This document shows, in pieces, positions 9,890 to 18,859 of a stretch of DNA of 64,000 nt. Below the pieces are notes generated by a model that was not told the origin of the DNA, ran no database searches, and saw only the letters and a list, made by a program, of their open reading frames with translations. The stretch comes from Akkermansiaceae bacterium (lineage in GTDB: Bacteria; Verrucomicrobiota; Verrucomicrobiia; Verrucomicrobiales; Akkermansiaceae), in NCBI GenBank assembly GCA_015061985.1, contig SUVN01000006.1, forward strand, positions 1 to 64,000, in the 5' to 3' direction. The position numbers and the translations under genes were made by a program. Position 1 is the first letter of the stretch. Each line of letters starts with the position of its first letter.

Positions 9890-9917
9890 TTAAATTCATC
9901 ATAAATGATGAATTTAA
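9890..9917. promoter_or_regulatory. 12-bp-arm perfect palindrome, candidate HipB operator
   Basis: TTAAATTCATCA TAAA TGATGAATTTAA. Confidence 0.6.
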
Positions 9918-9952
9918 TAGAAAAATTGCTTGCAAAACACAAAAAAAACACT

Positions 9953-9976
9953 AAAATCACCGTATATGGTGATTTT
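9953..9976. promoter_or_regulatory. 9-bp-arm palindrome overlapping the hipB-like start codon
   Basis: AAAATCACC GTATAT GGTGATTTT. Confidence 0.6.
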
Positions 9977-10184
9977 GAGCAATGCAGCAGAATTAGGAAA
10001 AGAAATACGCTTTCGACGGGAATCGTTGGGGGTAACGTTGCAACAACTGGCAGATTTGACAGGAATAGGCATCAACACACTTAGCCGTTTGGAGCGTGGT
10101 GTGGGCGGAGTTACTCTGAAAACACTGCTTGTGGTGCTGCAAACGCTGGGTTTGAAATTGGGAATGGAAACAGAAAGGAGCTGA
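9966..10184 (+). CDS. HipB-like helix-turn-helix regulator
   Basis: XRE-type HTH LGKEIRFRRESLGVTLQQLADLTGIGINTLSRLERG. Confidence 0.85.
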   Translation: MVILSNAAELGKEIRFRRESLGVTLQQLADLTGIGINTLSRLERGVGGVTLKTLLVVLQTLGLKLGMETERS

Positions 10185-10191
10185 GAGATAA

Positions 10192-10530
10192 ATGGAACGC
10201 CGAGCTACTGTTTTTGTCAACAAAATTGCAGCTGCAACACTTTTTAAACACGAACAAGCTGATGCACGGAGATATGAATTGCGTTATCTACCGGACTACC
10301 TGACGCTCCCGCAGGCAACAGGCGTAAGTTTGCTGCTACCTCTGCGGAGCGAGCCTTATTATAGCGATTGCCTGTTTCCCATTTTTGATAACATGTTACC
10401 GGAAGGGGAGTACAGACGCAGCATCTGTCTGCGGCTCCGTTTGGATGAGTCAGATTCTTTCGGTTTACTGTTAGCCTTGGCGCAGTATGATTCCATTGGA
10501 GCCGTCACGGTTAAGGAGGATATACAATGA
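10192..10530 (+). CDS. HipS-like protein (HipA N-terminal subdomain 1)
   Basis: Short ORF with FDNMLPEGEYRRSI and DSFGLLLALAQYDSIGAV, typical of the HipA N-subdomain 1. Confidence 0.8.
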   Translation: MERRATVFVNKIAAATLFKHEQADARRYELRYLPDYLTLPQATGVSLLLPLRSEPYYSDCLFPIFDNMLPEGEYRRSICLRLRLDESDSFGLLLALAQYDSIGAVTVKEDIQ

Positions 10531-11480
10531 ATACCCCTCTTTTTTCAGAGTATAGTCCGGCTGATTGCCGTCGGTTGTTTGACGGGCAGAATATCAGCCC
10601 GATTTTACCGTACGAAAGCTCTCCTTTCAACGATGAGGAAAGTGAGACTGATAGCCCCGGCTGCATATCTGTATCCGGAGCGCAGGAAAAATACTCTCTG
10701 GTATCGGATGGCCATTTTCTGCGCTACGCAAAACAAGGTGAGCAAGGACTCTATATTTTGAAGCCGCGGCCGCACCGTATGAAGTTACGGATGGATATGC
10801 CGGTAAACGAATGGCAGAGCATGCGCTGGGCTAGGGAATTATTCGGGCTTCCCGTAGCAGAATGTTCTCTCTGTTTTTACGGGGATGGCGAACCGGCGTA
10901 TCTGGTGAGACGCTTCGATGTGAAACCGGACGGCAGCAAGCGCAGAATGGAAGATTTGGCTGCGTTGGGAAATATTCCCACACAGGGAAACAGCGGCAGT
11001 AAATACGAAGGCAGCTATGAGGAACTTGCCTCCATCATTGCTTGTTATTCCGTTGCACCGCGTATTCAGCTCATGCTCTTCTTTCAATATGTTGTGGTGA
11101 ATTATCTGCTGTGCAATGGGGATGCGCACATGAAGAATTTTGCCCTCTTGGAGGATGACTCCGGAGGAATGGTACTGGCTCCGGCCTACGATGTCATGAA
11201 TACTCGCCTGCATGTGGAAGACTCTGACTTTGCTTTAAGCCGCGGTTTATTTGCCGATGGTCAATCTGTTTCTCGGTCAGGTATGGGCGCTCATTTTCTC
11301 TATTGGGCAGAAAGAATAGGACTCCCCCGTAAAGCTGCGGTTCGTTATTTGAGGAAAGCGCTCTCTCAACAGAAGAAACTGGAACAGCAAATACATGCTT
11401 CTCTGCTCAGCAAGAAGGCTCTTCATTCCTACCTGTACCACATCCGCGAGCGTTTCTTGCATCTGCAGAAAGGACTGTGA
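10527..11480 (+). CDS. HipT-like Ser/Thr kinase (HipA core and C-terminal domain)
   Basis: ISVSGAQEKYSL loop, NGDAHMKNFAL catalytic loop, LAPAYDVMNT metal-binding motif. Confidence 0.85.
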   Translation: MNTPLFSEYSPADCRRLFDGQNISPILPYESSPFNDEESETDSPGCISVSGAQEKYSLVSDGHFLRYAKQGEQGLYILKPRPHRMKLRMDMPVNEWQSMRWARELFGLPVAECSLCFYGDGEPAYLVRRFDVKPDGSKRRMEDLAALGNIPTQGNSGSKYEGSYEELASIIACYSVAPRIQLMLFFQYVVVNYLLCNGDAHMKNFALLEDDSGGMVLAPAYDVMNTRLHVEDSDFALSRGLFADGQSVSRSGMGAHFLYWAERIGLPRKAAVRYLRKALSQQKKLEQQIHASLLSKKALHSYLYHIRERFLHLQKGL

Positions 11481-11562
11481 ATGTCTCTTCAATAAAGAAA
11501 ATAAGACCGCTGCCGGTGAAAAAGCAGCGGCCTAGATTGATAGGTAAACTAAAAGCAATAAA

Positions 11563-12336
11563 TTACTTTCTGCGACGGCGAGCGGCGAGACCAGCCAGAG
11601 CCAGCAGGCTCAGCGTAGCCGCGGTCGGCTCAGGAACTGCGGTAGTTGTGATAGCTTTGACAGCAGCAGAGTCTAACGCACGATCCCAGATGGTTACATT
11701 GTCAATAGTAAATGCCCCATTCTCGCCGATACCGCGCCCACCACCGAAGCGCTGACCAAACTGAATACCGCCGATGCCACCATCACTAGTCCAGTTTGTC
11801 CACTGCCCAACCTGGTTTCCATTCACATAGCCTGTAAAAGTCTTCGCCGTGACATCGGAGACAAATGTGAAAGTGTAAATATCCGCTGCAACCATAGTTG
11901 TTGTGATACCCAGTTCCATGTTTGTTGCAGAAGCATCACCATTGCCGTTGAAGAGGGTGCTACCGGTGTTGTACATGTACAGCATGCCGTCATTGTTGGC
12001 TTGAAGCTGCAGTTTGCGCTCATCGGAGTTGGGATGAGCATTTACGGTAGAGGCAAGGCAGAGAACATCCTGCCACGCGGAGACGTTCAGATCCGTAATA
12101 TCAAAAGAAATCGTGAAAGAAGCACCGGTGGTAACATTGGCCCAAGGGGCATCTGAGTATGTCAGGGTGCCGTTTGCTACCGTGCCGCCACTCAGCGCTC
12201 CCTTGGAATCCGAACCGTTCCAATCCAGCCCCATCACAACTCCTTCCTTTTGAGTGCTGCTCATCTCGGAATAACCAATGGAGGCTGCTGATGCCATGCC
12301 GCCAAGAGCCAAAAGTACAATAATTGTCTTTTTCAT
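11563..12336 (-). CDS. PEP-CTERM sorting domain protein, LamG-like
   Basis: MKKTIIVLLALGGMASA signal; C-term VPEPTAATLSLLALAGLAARRRRK. Confidence 0.85.
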   Translation of the reverse strand: MKKTIIVLLALGGMASAASIGYSEMSSTQKEGVVMGLDWNGSDSKGALSGGTVANGTLTYSDAPWANVTTGASFTISFDITDLNVSAWQDVLCLASTVNAHPNSDERKLQLQANNDGMLYMYNTGSTLFNGNGDASATNMELGITTTMVAADIYTFTFVSDVTAKTFTGYVNGNQVGQWTNWTSDGGIGGIQFGQRFGGGRGIGENGAFTIDNVTIWDRALDSAAVKAITTTAVPEPTAATLSLLALAGLAARRRRK

Positions 12337-12344
12337 TTGTTTAG

Positions 12345-12463
12345 TAATAAGTTACAGTTTGTTAGGTTTAAAGTTGCACGACATCTGTCTCCGGCTTCCT
12401 CGCGCACTGGAATGGCTCGGTTCCGCGACTCGTGCGCGAGTAGTATATCGCATTTCTAATGCG
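12345..12463 (-). promoter_or_regulatory. Shared PEP-CTERM promoter/leader
   Basis: CGCATTAGAAATGCGATATACTACTCGCGCAC...GTGCGCGAGG leader before 12336. Confidence 0.6.
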
Positions 12464-12559
12464 AAGCTGCACCTCACTATCAAAACCACCCTGCGCTATC
12501 TGCAGGGTAAAAAGCCCTTACCCGTCAAATCCGCACCCGCGAAAAATGAATGCAGCAAA

Positions 12560-12590
12560 AAGCGCTCCCCTCACACAAGGGAAGCGCTTT
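12560..12590 (-). terminator. Rho-independent terminator
   Basis: AAGCGCTTCCCTTGTGTGAGGGGAGCGCTTTTT on the minus strand. Confidence 0.7.
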
Positions 12591-12652
12591 GTATAACAAT
12601 TAAATGTTACAACACTAAATTACTTTCTGCGGCTGCTTGTCACGCCATAGCT

Positions 12653-13420
12653 TTAGCGACGGCGGCGGCGGGAAGCCAGACCTGCCAGAGCCAGCAAGGA
12701 AAGAGTAGCGGTAGTGGGCTCGGGAATGGTGGTCACCTTAAGCTGAATATCATTGACATGACCGACAAATGATGAGTCACCATCGAACGTAGCGGTTATG
12801 GCATTAACGCTAAATGTTTCACCAAGATCAATTTTTGCGGTATAGCCATCGTATGCCAGAGTGCCGACAAACTGTGACGAGGTGGTGTTATATGCCACAG
12901 TAAAGGTTACATCATTAGTATTTACAGTACTGCCGCTGTTTACTACAAATGTTACGCTGTTTGCATTCTCTCCCGCTCCGTCTTTAAGGGCGGTATAACT
13001 TGTGATGTTGGCTACTGCTCCAGAATTATTTGTACTACCAAAGGCATACCCTCGTGCAACAGCATCTCCCGTATCGGTTGTAGTACCCAGACGTACTTCA
13101 TTGCCATAGGTTTTACCCATTACCACTGCGCCATTGTTATTAGCAAGAGCAAGTGTGAGAACAGAGTTGCTGCTACTAAAGTCGCATGAATACGAGAACT
13201 CCAGCACCTGATTCAGACCAAGGGTTATGGATTGAGTGAGTGTACCTGTTGGTCCATTGACCCACCAGCCACCACCGCTGTATGTCAGATTGCCGCTGTT
13301 TACCGTAGTACAGTCCTTGTTAGGGGCTGAAACATCCCACGTGAGGTCGGCTCCGGTGATAACCGTATCAGCCGCAGCCACACCTGCCAGCGCCATAAGA
13401 GCAATAATCGTCTTTTTCAT
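12653..13420 (-). CDS. PEP-CTERM sorting domain protein
   Basis: MKKTIIALMALAGVAAA signal; IPEPTTATLSLLALAGLASRRRRR. Confidence 0.85.
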   Translation of the reverse strand: MKKTIIALMALAGVAAADTVITGADLTWDVSAPNKDCTTVNSGNLTYSGGGWWVNGPTGTLTQSITLGLNQVLEFSYSCDFSSSNSVLTLALANNNGAVVMGKTYGNEVRLGTTTDTGDAVARGYAFGSTNNSGAVANITSYTALKDGAGENANSVTFVVNSGSTVNTNDVTFTVAYNTTSSQFVGTLAYDGYTAKIDLGETFSVNAITATFDGDSSFVGHVNDIQLKVTTIPEPTTATLSLLALAGLASRRRRR

Positions 13421-13429
13421 CGTTATGTA

Positions 13430-13546
13430 ATAAGTTATAGTTTGTTAGGTTTAAGGTTGCACAATATCTGTCACCGGCTTCCTTGCGCACTGGAATGGCT
13501 CGGCTCCGTGACTCGTGCGCGAGCAGTATATCGCATTTCTAATGCG
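13430..13546 (-). promoter_or_regulatory. Shared PEP-CTERM promoter/leader
   Basis: Same dyad, TATACT and leader as at 12345..12463. Confidence 0.6.
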
Positions 13547-13710
13547 AAGCTGCACCTCACTATCAAAACCACCCTGCGCCATCCGCAGGGTAAAAAGCCC
13601 TTACCCGTCAAATCCGCACCCGCGAAAAATGAATGCAGCAAAAAGCGCCGCCCTCATCACAAGGGAAGCGCTCGGAAGAAATAATTTCTCGTTGTGACCT
13701 GACCAACGCC

Positions 13711-14517
13711 TTACTTGCGGCGACGGCGGGCGGCCAAACTGGCCAGTGCCAGCAGACTCATCGTAGCTGTGGTCGGCTCGGGAACCATGATAGCACCACG
13801 ATGGAATGAAACATTAGAAAACGTCCCATCAATTCCATCACCGCCGAATGTATAGGAAGTGATCCAGGATTGACCGTAATTCTGAGTGAACACTTCAGTT
13901 TCCAATGCCAGCTGACCATCGACAAACAAGGTTATTACATGCGCATTAGCATCAGAAACTCCAGAGTTTTCAAAGTTAATCGGTGAGGCCCATGAAAGAA
14001 CGTATTCATGTTCTCCAACAAGATTTACAGAGCTCATCCCTTTTACAGACGGCGTGCCATATCCTGTACTGGTAATCCCGTTTAATAGGCCATCAGTACC
14101 CACATTTATTGTGTACGACCAGTTAGAGGCTTCGCCAAATGTAAGGAGACGTCCCGTGGAATTCTCTGCCATATTGGCAGTAAACGATACCGTAATATCC
14201 CCGGCATTCACATCAAAAAGGCTACCCATCTTCACTGTGGCTCCGGCTTTGGTAGTAAAGCTTCCATTCTCGCCTACGGTATACGTACCACTAAAAGATA
14301 CAGTGCCTCTATTCGTCACATCGCCATTTCCCCAAGCTGCATCAATATGAGTTTCTCTCGACACACTCAAACCTCCATCTGTGGTAGTGAGCGTAACTGC
14401 GGCTCCCAGCTCAGCAACGGCATCCGCTCCACCCCAAATGTGAGGAACGTTTGTCGTAGGCGTTTCGGCAAACGCCACGCCAGACAACGATAAAAGAACA
14501 ATAATCGTCTTTTTCAT
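13711..14517 (-). CDS. PEP-CTERM sorting domain protein, LamG-like
   Basis: MKKTIIVLLSLSGVAFA signal; VPEPTTATMSLLALASLAARRRRK. Confidence 0.85.
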   Translation of the reverse strand: MKKTIIVLLSLSGVAFAETPTTNVPHIWGGADAVAELGAAVTLTTTDGGLSVSRETHIDAAWGNGDVTNRGTVSFSGTYTVGENGSFTTKAGATVKMGSLFDVNAGDITVSFTANMAENSTGRLLTFGEASNWSYTINVGTDGLLNGITSTGYGTPSVKGMSSVNLVGEHEYVLSWASPINFENSGVSDANAHVITLFVDGQLALETEVFTQNYGQSWITSYTFGGDGIDGTFSNVSFHRGAIMVPEPTTATMSLLALASLAARRRRK

Positions 14518-14524
14518 TTGTTTG

Positions 14525-14643
14525 TAATAAGTTATAGTTTGTTAGGTTTAAGGTTGCACGACATCTGTCTCCGGCTTCCTCGCGCACTGGAATGGCTCGG
14601 TTCCGCGACTCGTGCGCGAGTAGTATATCGCATTTCTAATGCG
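14525..14643 (-). promoter_or_regulatory. Shared PEP-CTERM promoter/leader
   Basis: Near-identical to 12345..12463. Confidence 0.6.
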
Positions 14644-15261
14644 AAGCTGCCCGGGGGCATGAAAGCAACTGATTATGAATTTTATCTGACGGCACTGAAG
14701 TGATTGTTGCGTTGTTGATGAGGATGGCATTTGCTGCTAACTGAAGTGGAGAAAGTATGATGCTTGGGATTTTTTATCAAACAGACAGAATAATCATCAG
14801 ATTTATTGTTGTGTCGGTAGTATTGACATCTCCTCATTTCAGATGTTGTTATGTTGCTGTTTTTATGCGGCAAGTGGTATTGAAGCGCTACAACCTGTAT
14901 GTGTGTGGCTTCCGCAGTCTGCTTTTGTGGTGTTTGTTCTCCCTTTGAGCGGTTTCCCTGTTTCGCTGTTTATCCGGGACCTTCTACTTTTTGTCGTTGT
15001 GAAATAAGGGTGGATTTTTGTAGGATTTTGACCTGTATATTTCATCATGGAAGAAAGCAAAATACCCGTACGTCCTCGCAATCTCAGAACAAAAAGACAA
15101 AATCGTATAATAGCTGCCTTTATAAAAATCCGAACTTTTGAAAAAATTAACAACGAGTATATCTGATATGTTTTTTTCAAAGAGGCGATTTTTGGCTTCT
15201 TCATTATCTCCCTACCACCTCTCCGAAGTGCACTTTTTTAAACATTTTATACAAAAAAGTC

Positions 15262-15394
15262 TGTACACAGCATTAGAAATGCGATATACTACTCGCGCAC
15301 GAGTCGCGGAACCGAGCCATTCCAGTGCGCGAGGAAGCCGGAGACAGATGTCGTGCAACCTTAAAACTAACAAACTATAACTTATTACATAACG
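15262..15394 (+). promoter_or_regulatory. Shared PEP-CTERM promoter/leader
   Basis: TGTACA, 17 bp containing GCATTAGAAATGC, then TATACT (15285..15290) and the conserved leader. Confidence 0.65.
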
Positions 15395-16165
15395 ATGAAA
15401 AAGACAATTATTGCTCTTTTCGCACTGGCCGGTGTGGCATCCGCTGATACCATCTCGCCGATTACCGATACAGCATCAGGTTCTTGGACAACACACGGTA
15501 CTGCCCAGGTAAAAGACGGTGTCATCTCTGCCACGAATACTAATTGGCAGGTCGATGCTGCCACTTACACGCTGTCAAGCTCACTGAATTATGCCACAAC
15601 TGATACGCTGAGCTTCTCCTTTAATGCCACGAACAACGGTACCGGCAACAGCTGCCTTACCCTTGCCCTTATCGGAAGCACCAACGCTATCGTGCTGGGG
15701 CACGGCAGCTATGATAAACCCGCCGATGAGATTCAGGTGGCCGTAACGAGTGATGTTTCCGTCACAGGTGGCTATGTATTCGCTAACACCAATCCTACTG
15801 ATGACCTGACCCTGACAGCCGCAGATACACTGAGCGGAGGCATGCCTGCCAATGGTTCTACCTCCACGATCTCCGGTTCTATTTCCTGGGACGGTGATTC
15901 CTGGGCTCTTGAGCTTGGTTCTTCTGCTACTAGCGCCACTCTCTCCTATGACTTGGGGATTACAACACTCGGTGTATCCAAAATTATGGTAACTATCGAA
16001 GGTGGTGGAGCTCCCGATAACGGCAACACGGCGTGGCAGACTCCCACCATGAGCAATCTGAGCATCAGTACCCCCTCCGTTGCACCTGCCGTCCCGGAGC
16101 CGACCACGGCTACGCTGAGCCTGTTGGCTCTGGCAGGTCTGGCTGCCCGTCGCCGCCGTCGCTAA
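15395..16165 (+). CDS. PEP-CTERM sorting domain protein
   Basis: MKKTIIALFALAGVASA signal; VPEPTTATLSLLALAGLAARRRRR. Confidence 0.85.
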   Translation: MKKTIIALFALAGVASADTISPITDTASGSWTTHGTAQVKDGVISATNTNWQVDAATYTLSSSLNYATTDTLSFSFNATNNGTGNSCLTLALIGSTNAIVLGHGSYDKPADEIQVAVTSDVSVTGGYVFANTNPTDDLTLTAADTLSGGMPANGSTSTISGSISWDGDSWALELGSSATSATLSYDLGITTLGVSKIMVTIEGGGAPDNGNTAWQTPTMSNLSISTPSVAPAVPEPTTATLSLLALAGLAARRRRR

Positions 16166-16222
16166 AGCTATGGCGTGACAAGCCGCCGCAAGTAAGCCTT
16201 TCTGAACAGGCTATATCATTTC

Positions 16223-16259
16223 AAACGCTGCTGCCATTCTCCGGTGGCAGCGTTTTTTT
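16223..16259 (+). terminator. Rho-independent terminator
   Basis: AACGCTGC...GCAGCGTTTTTTT. Confidence 0.8.
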
Positions 16260-16355
16260 GCAGCCGAATAGATGCTGCCGCCGATACGTTTTTCGGGAAG
16301 TTATGCTAAATAGATTGAATTTTCAGCACGGGAGCGCTATCATACCGACAGAGCT

Positions 16356-16775
16356 ATGGATTCTACTCCGGAAAAAGACCGCCCCGGTATCCCCTTCTTC
16401 AACGAAACCGTTGCCGCCGGCTTCCCCAGCCCGGCCATGGGTGAGCTCAACGGCACGCTCGATTTGAATGAGCTCTGCATCCGCCACCCGGCTGCCACCT
16501 ACTTTATCCGCGCACGCGGCGAGAGCATGATAGGAGCCGGCATAGGCGACGGAGATATTCTGGTAGTGGATCGCAGTCTCACCGCCCGCAATGGTGATAT
16601 CATCATCGCCGCCGTCAGCGGAGAATTCACCGTCAAGCGCCTCGACATGCGACCCGACTCACCCGTCCGACTCCTTCCGGAGAACCCCGCCTATTCCCCC
16701 ATCACCCTCACCCCGGAGCTCGAGGCTGAATTCTTCGGCGTTGTCACCCACTGTCTCAAAAATCTGAGGAACTAG
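16356..16775 (+). CDS. UmuD-like S24 peptidase
   Basis: FFNETVAAGFPSPA cleavage region, RARGESMIGAGIGDGDILVVDRS Ser motif, VKRLDM Lys motif. Confidence 0.85.
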   Translation: MDSTPEKDRPGIPFFNETVAAGFPSPAMGELNGTLDLNELCIRHPAATYFIRARGESMIGAGIGDGDILVVDRSLTARNGDIIIAAVSGEFTVKRLDMRPDSPVRLLPENPAYSPITLTPELEAEFFGVVTHCLKNLRN

Positions 16776-17602
16776 TTCTTACGGGATTTTACCCAGCAGA
16801 TTCCCTTACGGACAAGGCTGCTGATACAGAAGTAACAGATAAGGGAGAGAATGAGTATAACAGCCAGTGATTGACCTCCCTCATTCGAGTCTTTGAACAG
16901 CTCCGGGTCTGCGGCCAGATTGAGCCGCGCCATCAGTGCCCTTGCCGCGAAAAACAGGATGACAAGCGCCGGAAGCAGGCTCCACAAGGTCGGGCGCTCC
17001 GCCGGGGCGGTTTCGGGCTCCTGCACCTTGGGCGGAGCATCCGGCAAATGGGTATGAATGGCGTACTCCAGTTCGTGCACATTCTGCACAAAGAGAAAGC
17101 CCAGCGGGATGCAGTGACCGCCATGTGCCCATAACTGCTCCATGACAATATCACCGCAGCCGCGACCGTATTCCCGCACTTCCTTGATTAAATCATGTGC
17201 CAGCGGGTAGCTTCGGGCAACAGGGCGGCGGCGGAAGGTGGAGGGCCGCAACACCAGAGCGCGTTTGTCGGTGAGCACATACACGGTGCGGCGGTCCAGC
17301 GACCGCTCCCACCACGGGCTGATGAGAAATCCCACCCCCACCAGGACAAAGGGCAACAGGAGAAGCAAACACACAAGAAGCGGCAGACGGACTGCCGCAT
17401 TATTCCAATGAGAGACTATGCCCAGAAAAGCGAGCGAGAGCGTCCCATTCCATAATAAGGCAAAGAACATACGGTAAGCATAGCCCGGTTTCCAGAGCGA
17501 GGTCATGGGCTTCTGCACCAGGAGCAACTGCTCATCCGCTGTTAGTTCCCGTTCAATCCACGCCCTGTCCTGTACGGGCAATTCCGTATCGCTGAGTTTC
17601 AT
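16772..17602 (-). CDS. Membrane protein with bacterial-PH-like domain
   Basis: Two TM segments then RRTVYVLTDKRALVLRP. Confidence 0.55.
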   Translation of the reverse strand: MKLSDTELPVQDRAWIERELTADEQLLLVQKPMTSLWKPGYAYRMFFALLWNGTLSLAFLGIVSHWNNAAVRLPLLVCLLLLLPFVLVGVGFLISPWWERSLDRRTVYVLTDKRALVLRPSTFRRRPVARSYPLAHDLIKEVREYGRGCGDIVMEQLWAHGGHCIPLGFLFVQNVHELEYAIHTHLPDAPPKVQEPETAPAERPTLWSLLPALVILFFAARALMARLNLAADPELFKDSNEGGQSLAVILILSLICYFCISSLVRKGICWVKSRKN

Positions 17603-17666
17603 TGGTAAGCCCTTATACCATATTTATTCGAACAAACAAAGGAAAAAGCAGAGAAACCTTATCCCG

Positions 17667-18407
17667 TCAGAACACCTTGGGTTCTTTCGTGATGGTGCGG
17701 AAACGGCGTTGGAAGGCGGGGGGAAGGGTGTGCCAGGGTTGGGTGAGGAGGGTGGCAGTATAAGAGTCTCGTGCACCGGAGGTGATGATTTCCAGACGCC
17801 CGGGGCGATGGCGGAGGCGGATGAGGCCGTCCTTATCGCGATAGGTGAGGCGGATGTGGCCGGTGCGGGCGGCGCGACCACCGGCATCCCGGCAGATGCG
17901 GCGCAGCTGTTCTTCCACGTCTGCCAGGGTGGTGCCGGGGCGGGCAAGAGCCACGGCAAGCTCATACTGGCGGCTGATGAGGTTGCCCATGGCGACCGGG
18001 CGCGGAGGATTGGCATGCACACGGCCGATGACGGCAGGAGCGGGGCGCGCCGTCAGGGTGACATTGACGGTGAACTGTTCTTCCCCACGACGCAGCTGCA
18101 GTTGCAGGACATCCCCTGCCCCGCTGTGCCGCATGCACAGGAAGAGCCCCTCGCGGCTTTGCACCTTGTGGCCGTTGACGCTCAGCAGAGCGTCTCCGCT
18201 GCGGATATCAGCGCGGGCAGCGGGGCTGTCGGGCGCGACCTCAGACACATACAGATGCTGCGTCCGCTCATCGACACGGGTTCGGATACCCAGGAAAACA
18301 TCGCTCGTAATCATTCTCTGCGGGGCGGACACAGTAAGGCTGTTGCCTGCACCGCCGGGAAGAGCGGCGAGGAGGAACATGCTCAGAATGATTAAGAGGC
18401 GATTCAT
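17667..18407 (-). CDS. Secreted PDZ-domain protein
   Basis: Signal peptide; DVFLGIRTRV...VAPDSPAARADIRSGDALLSVNGHKV. Confidence 0.75.
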   Translation of the reverse strand: MNRLLIILSMFLLAALPGGAGNSLTVSAPQRMITSDVFLGIRTRVDERTQHLYVSEVAPDSPAARADIRSGDALLSVNGHKVQSREGLFLCMRHSGAGDVLQLQLRRGEEQFTVNVTLTARPAPAVIGRVHANPPRPVAMGNLISRQYELAVALARPGTTLADVEEQLRRICRDAGGRAARTGHIRLTYRDKDGLIRLRHRPGRLEIITSGARDSYTATLLTQPWHTLPPAFQRRFRTITKEPKVF

Positions 18408-18421
18408 GGTATCAGCTCAGA

Positions 18422-18844
18422 TTAAAGGAAGCAGTCGTTGATGGTGAAGGGCAACTCTTCCTCGGTTTCGATGTGGAATTCAATGCCGTGGCGAGTGACG
18501 GCTTCGCGTTCCGGTGCGGGTGGGAAATGTTTATCCCAATCAGCGGCGGCAATGGTCTGCACTTCTGCGGGCGGGAGTGCGGCAAGGCCGGGAGTGGATG
18601 CCGCATCCGGCTCCGGCAGGTCAAGCAGCACGAGGCAGCCGAGAGCCAGCATGAGGGCGGCGGCACAGGCCAGCAGACGACTGCGGGTATAGCCACGTTC
18701 CGCGAGCCTTCTGAAGCGGGAATCCAGCCGGGATTCCAGGCGAGCGGTCATGGCAGCATCCATCTTCACGGAGCGCAGCTCGTGAGCAGCCAGCTCACGG
18801 AGCATTTGCTCCATGTCGTGAATCTGATGTGACGGATTGTTCAT
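18422..18844 (-). CDS. Single-TM protein, candidate anti-sigma factor
   Basis: Cytosolic N-term plus TM LLACAAALMLALGCLVLL; directly downstream of an ECF-type sigma gene. Confidence 0.45.
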   Translation of the reverse strand: MNNPSHQIHDMEQMLRELAAHELRSVKMDAAMTARLESRLDSRFRRLAERGYTRSRLLACAAALMLALGCLVLLDLPEPDAASTPGLAALPPAEVQTIAAADWDKHFPPAPEREAVTRHGIEFHIETEEELPFTINDCFL

Positions 18845-18859
18845 GGCGTTGTCGAGAGG

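Noticed and set aside
12278-12772. ORF of 164 aa over the PEP-CTERM leader (and similar 13442..13684)
   Set aside because: It overlaps the conserved leader, promoter and terminator and runs into the neighbouring gene on the opposite strand; conservation is of the regulatory DNA.
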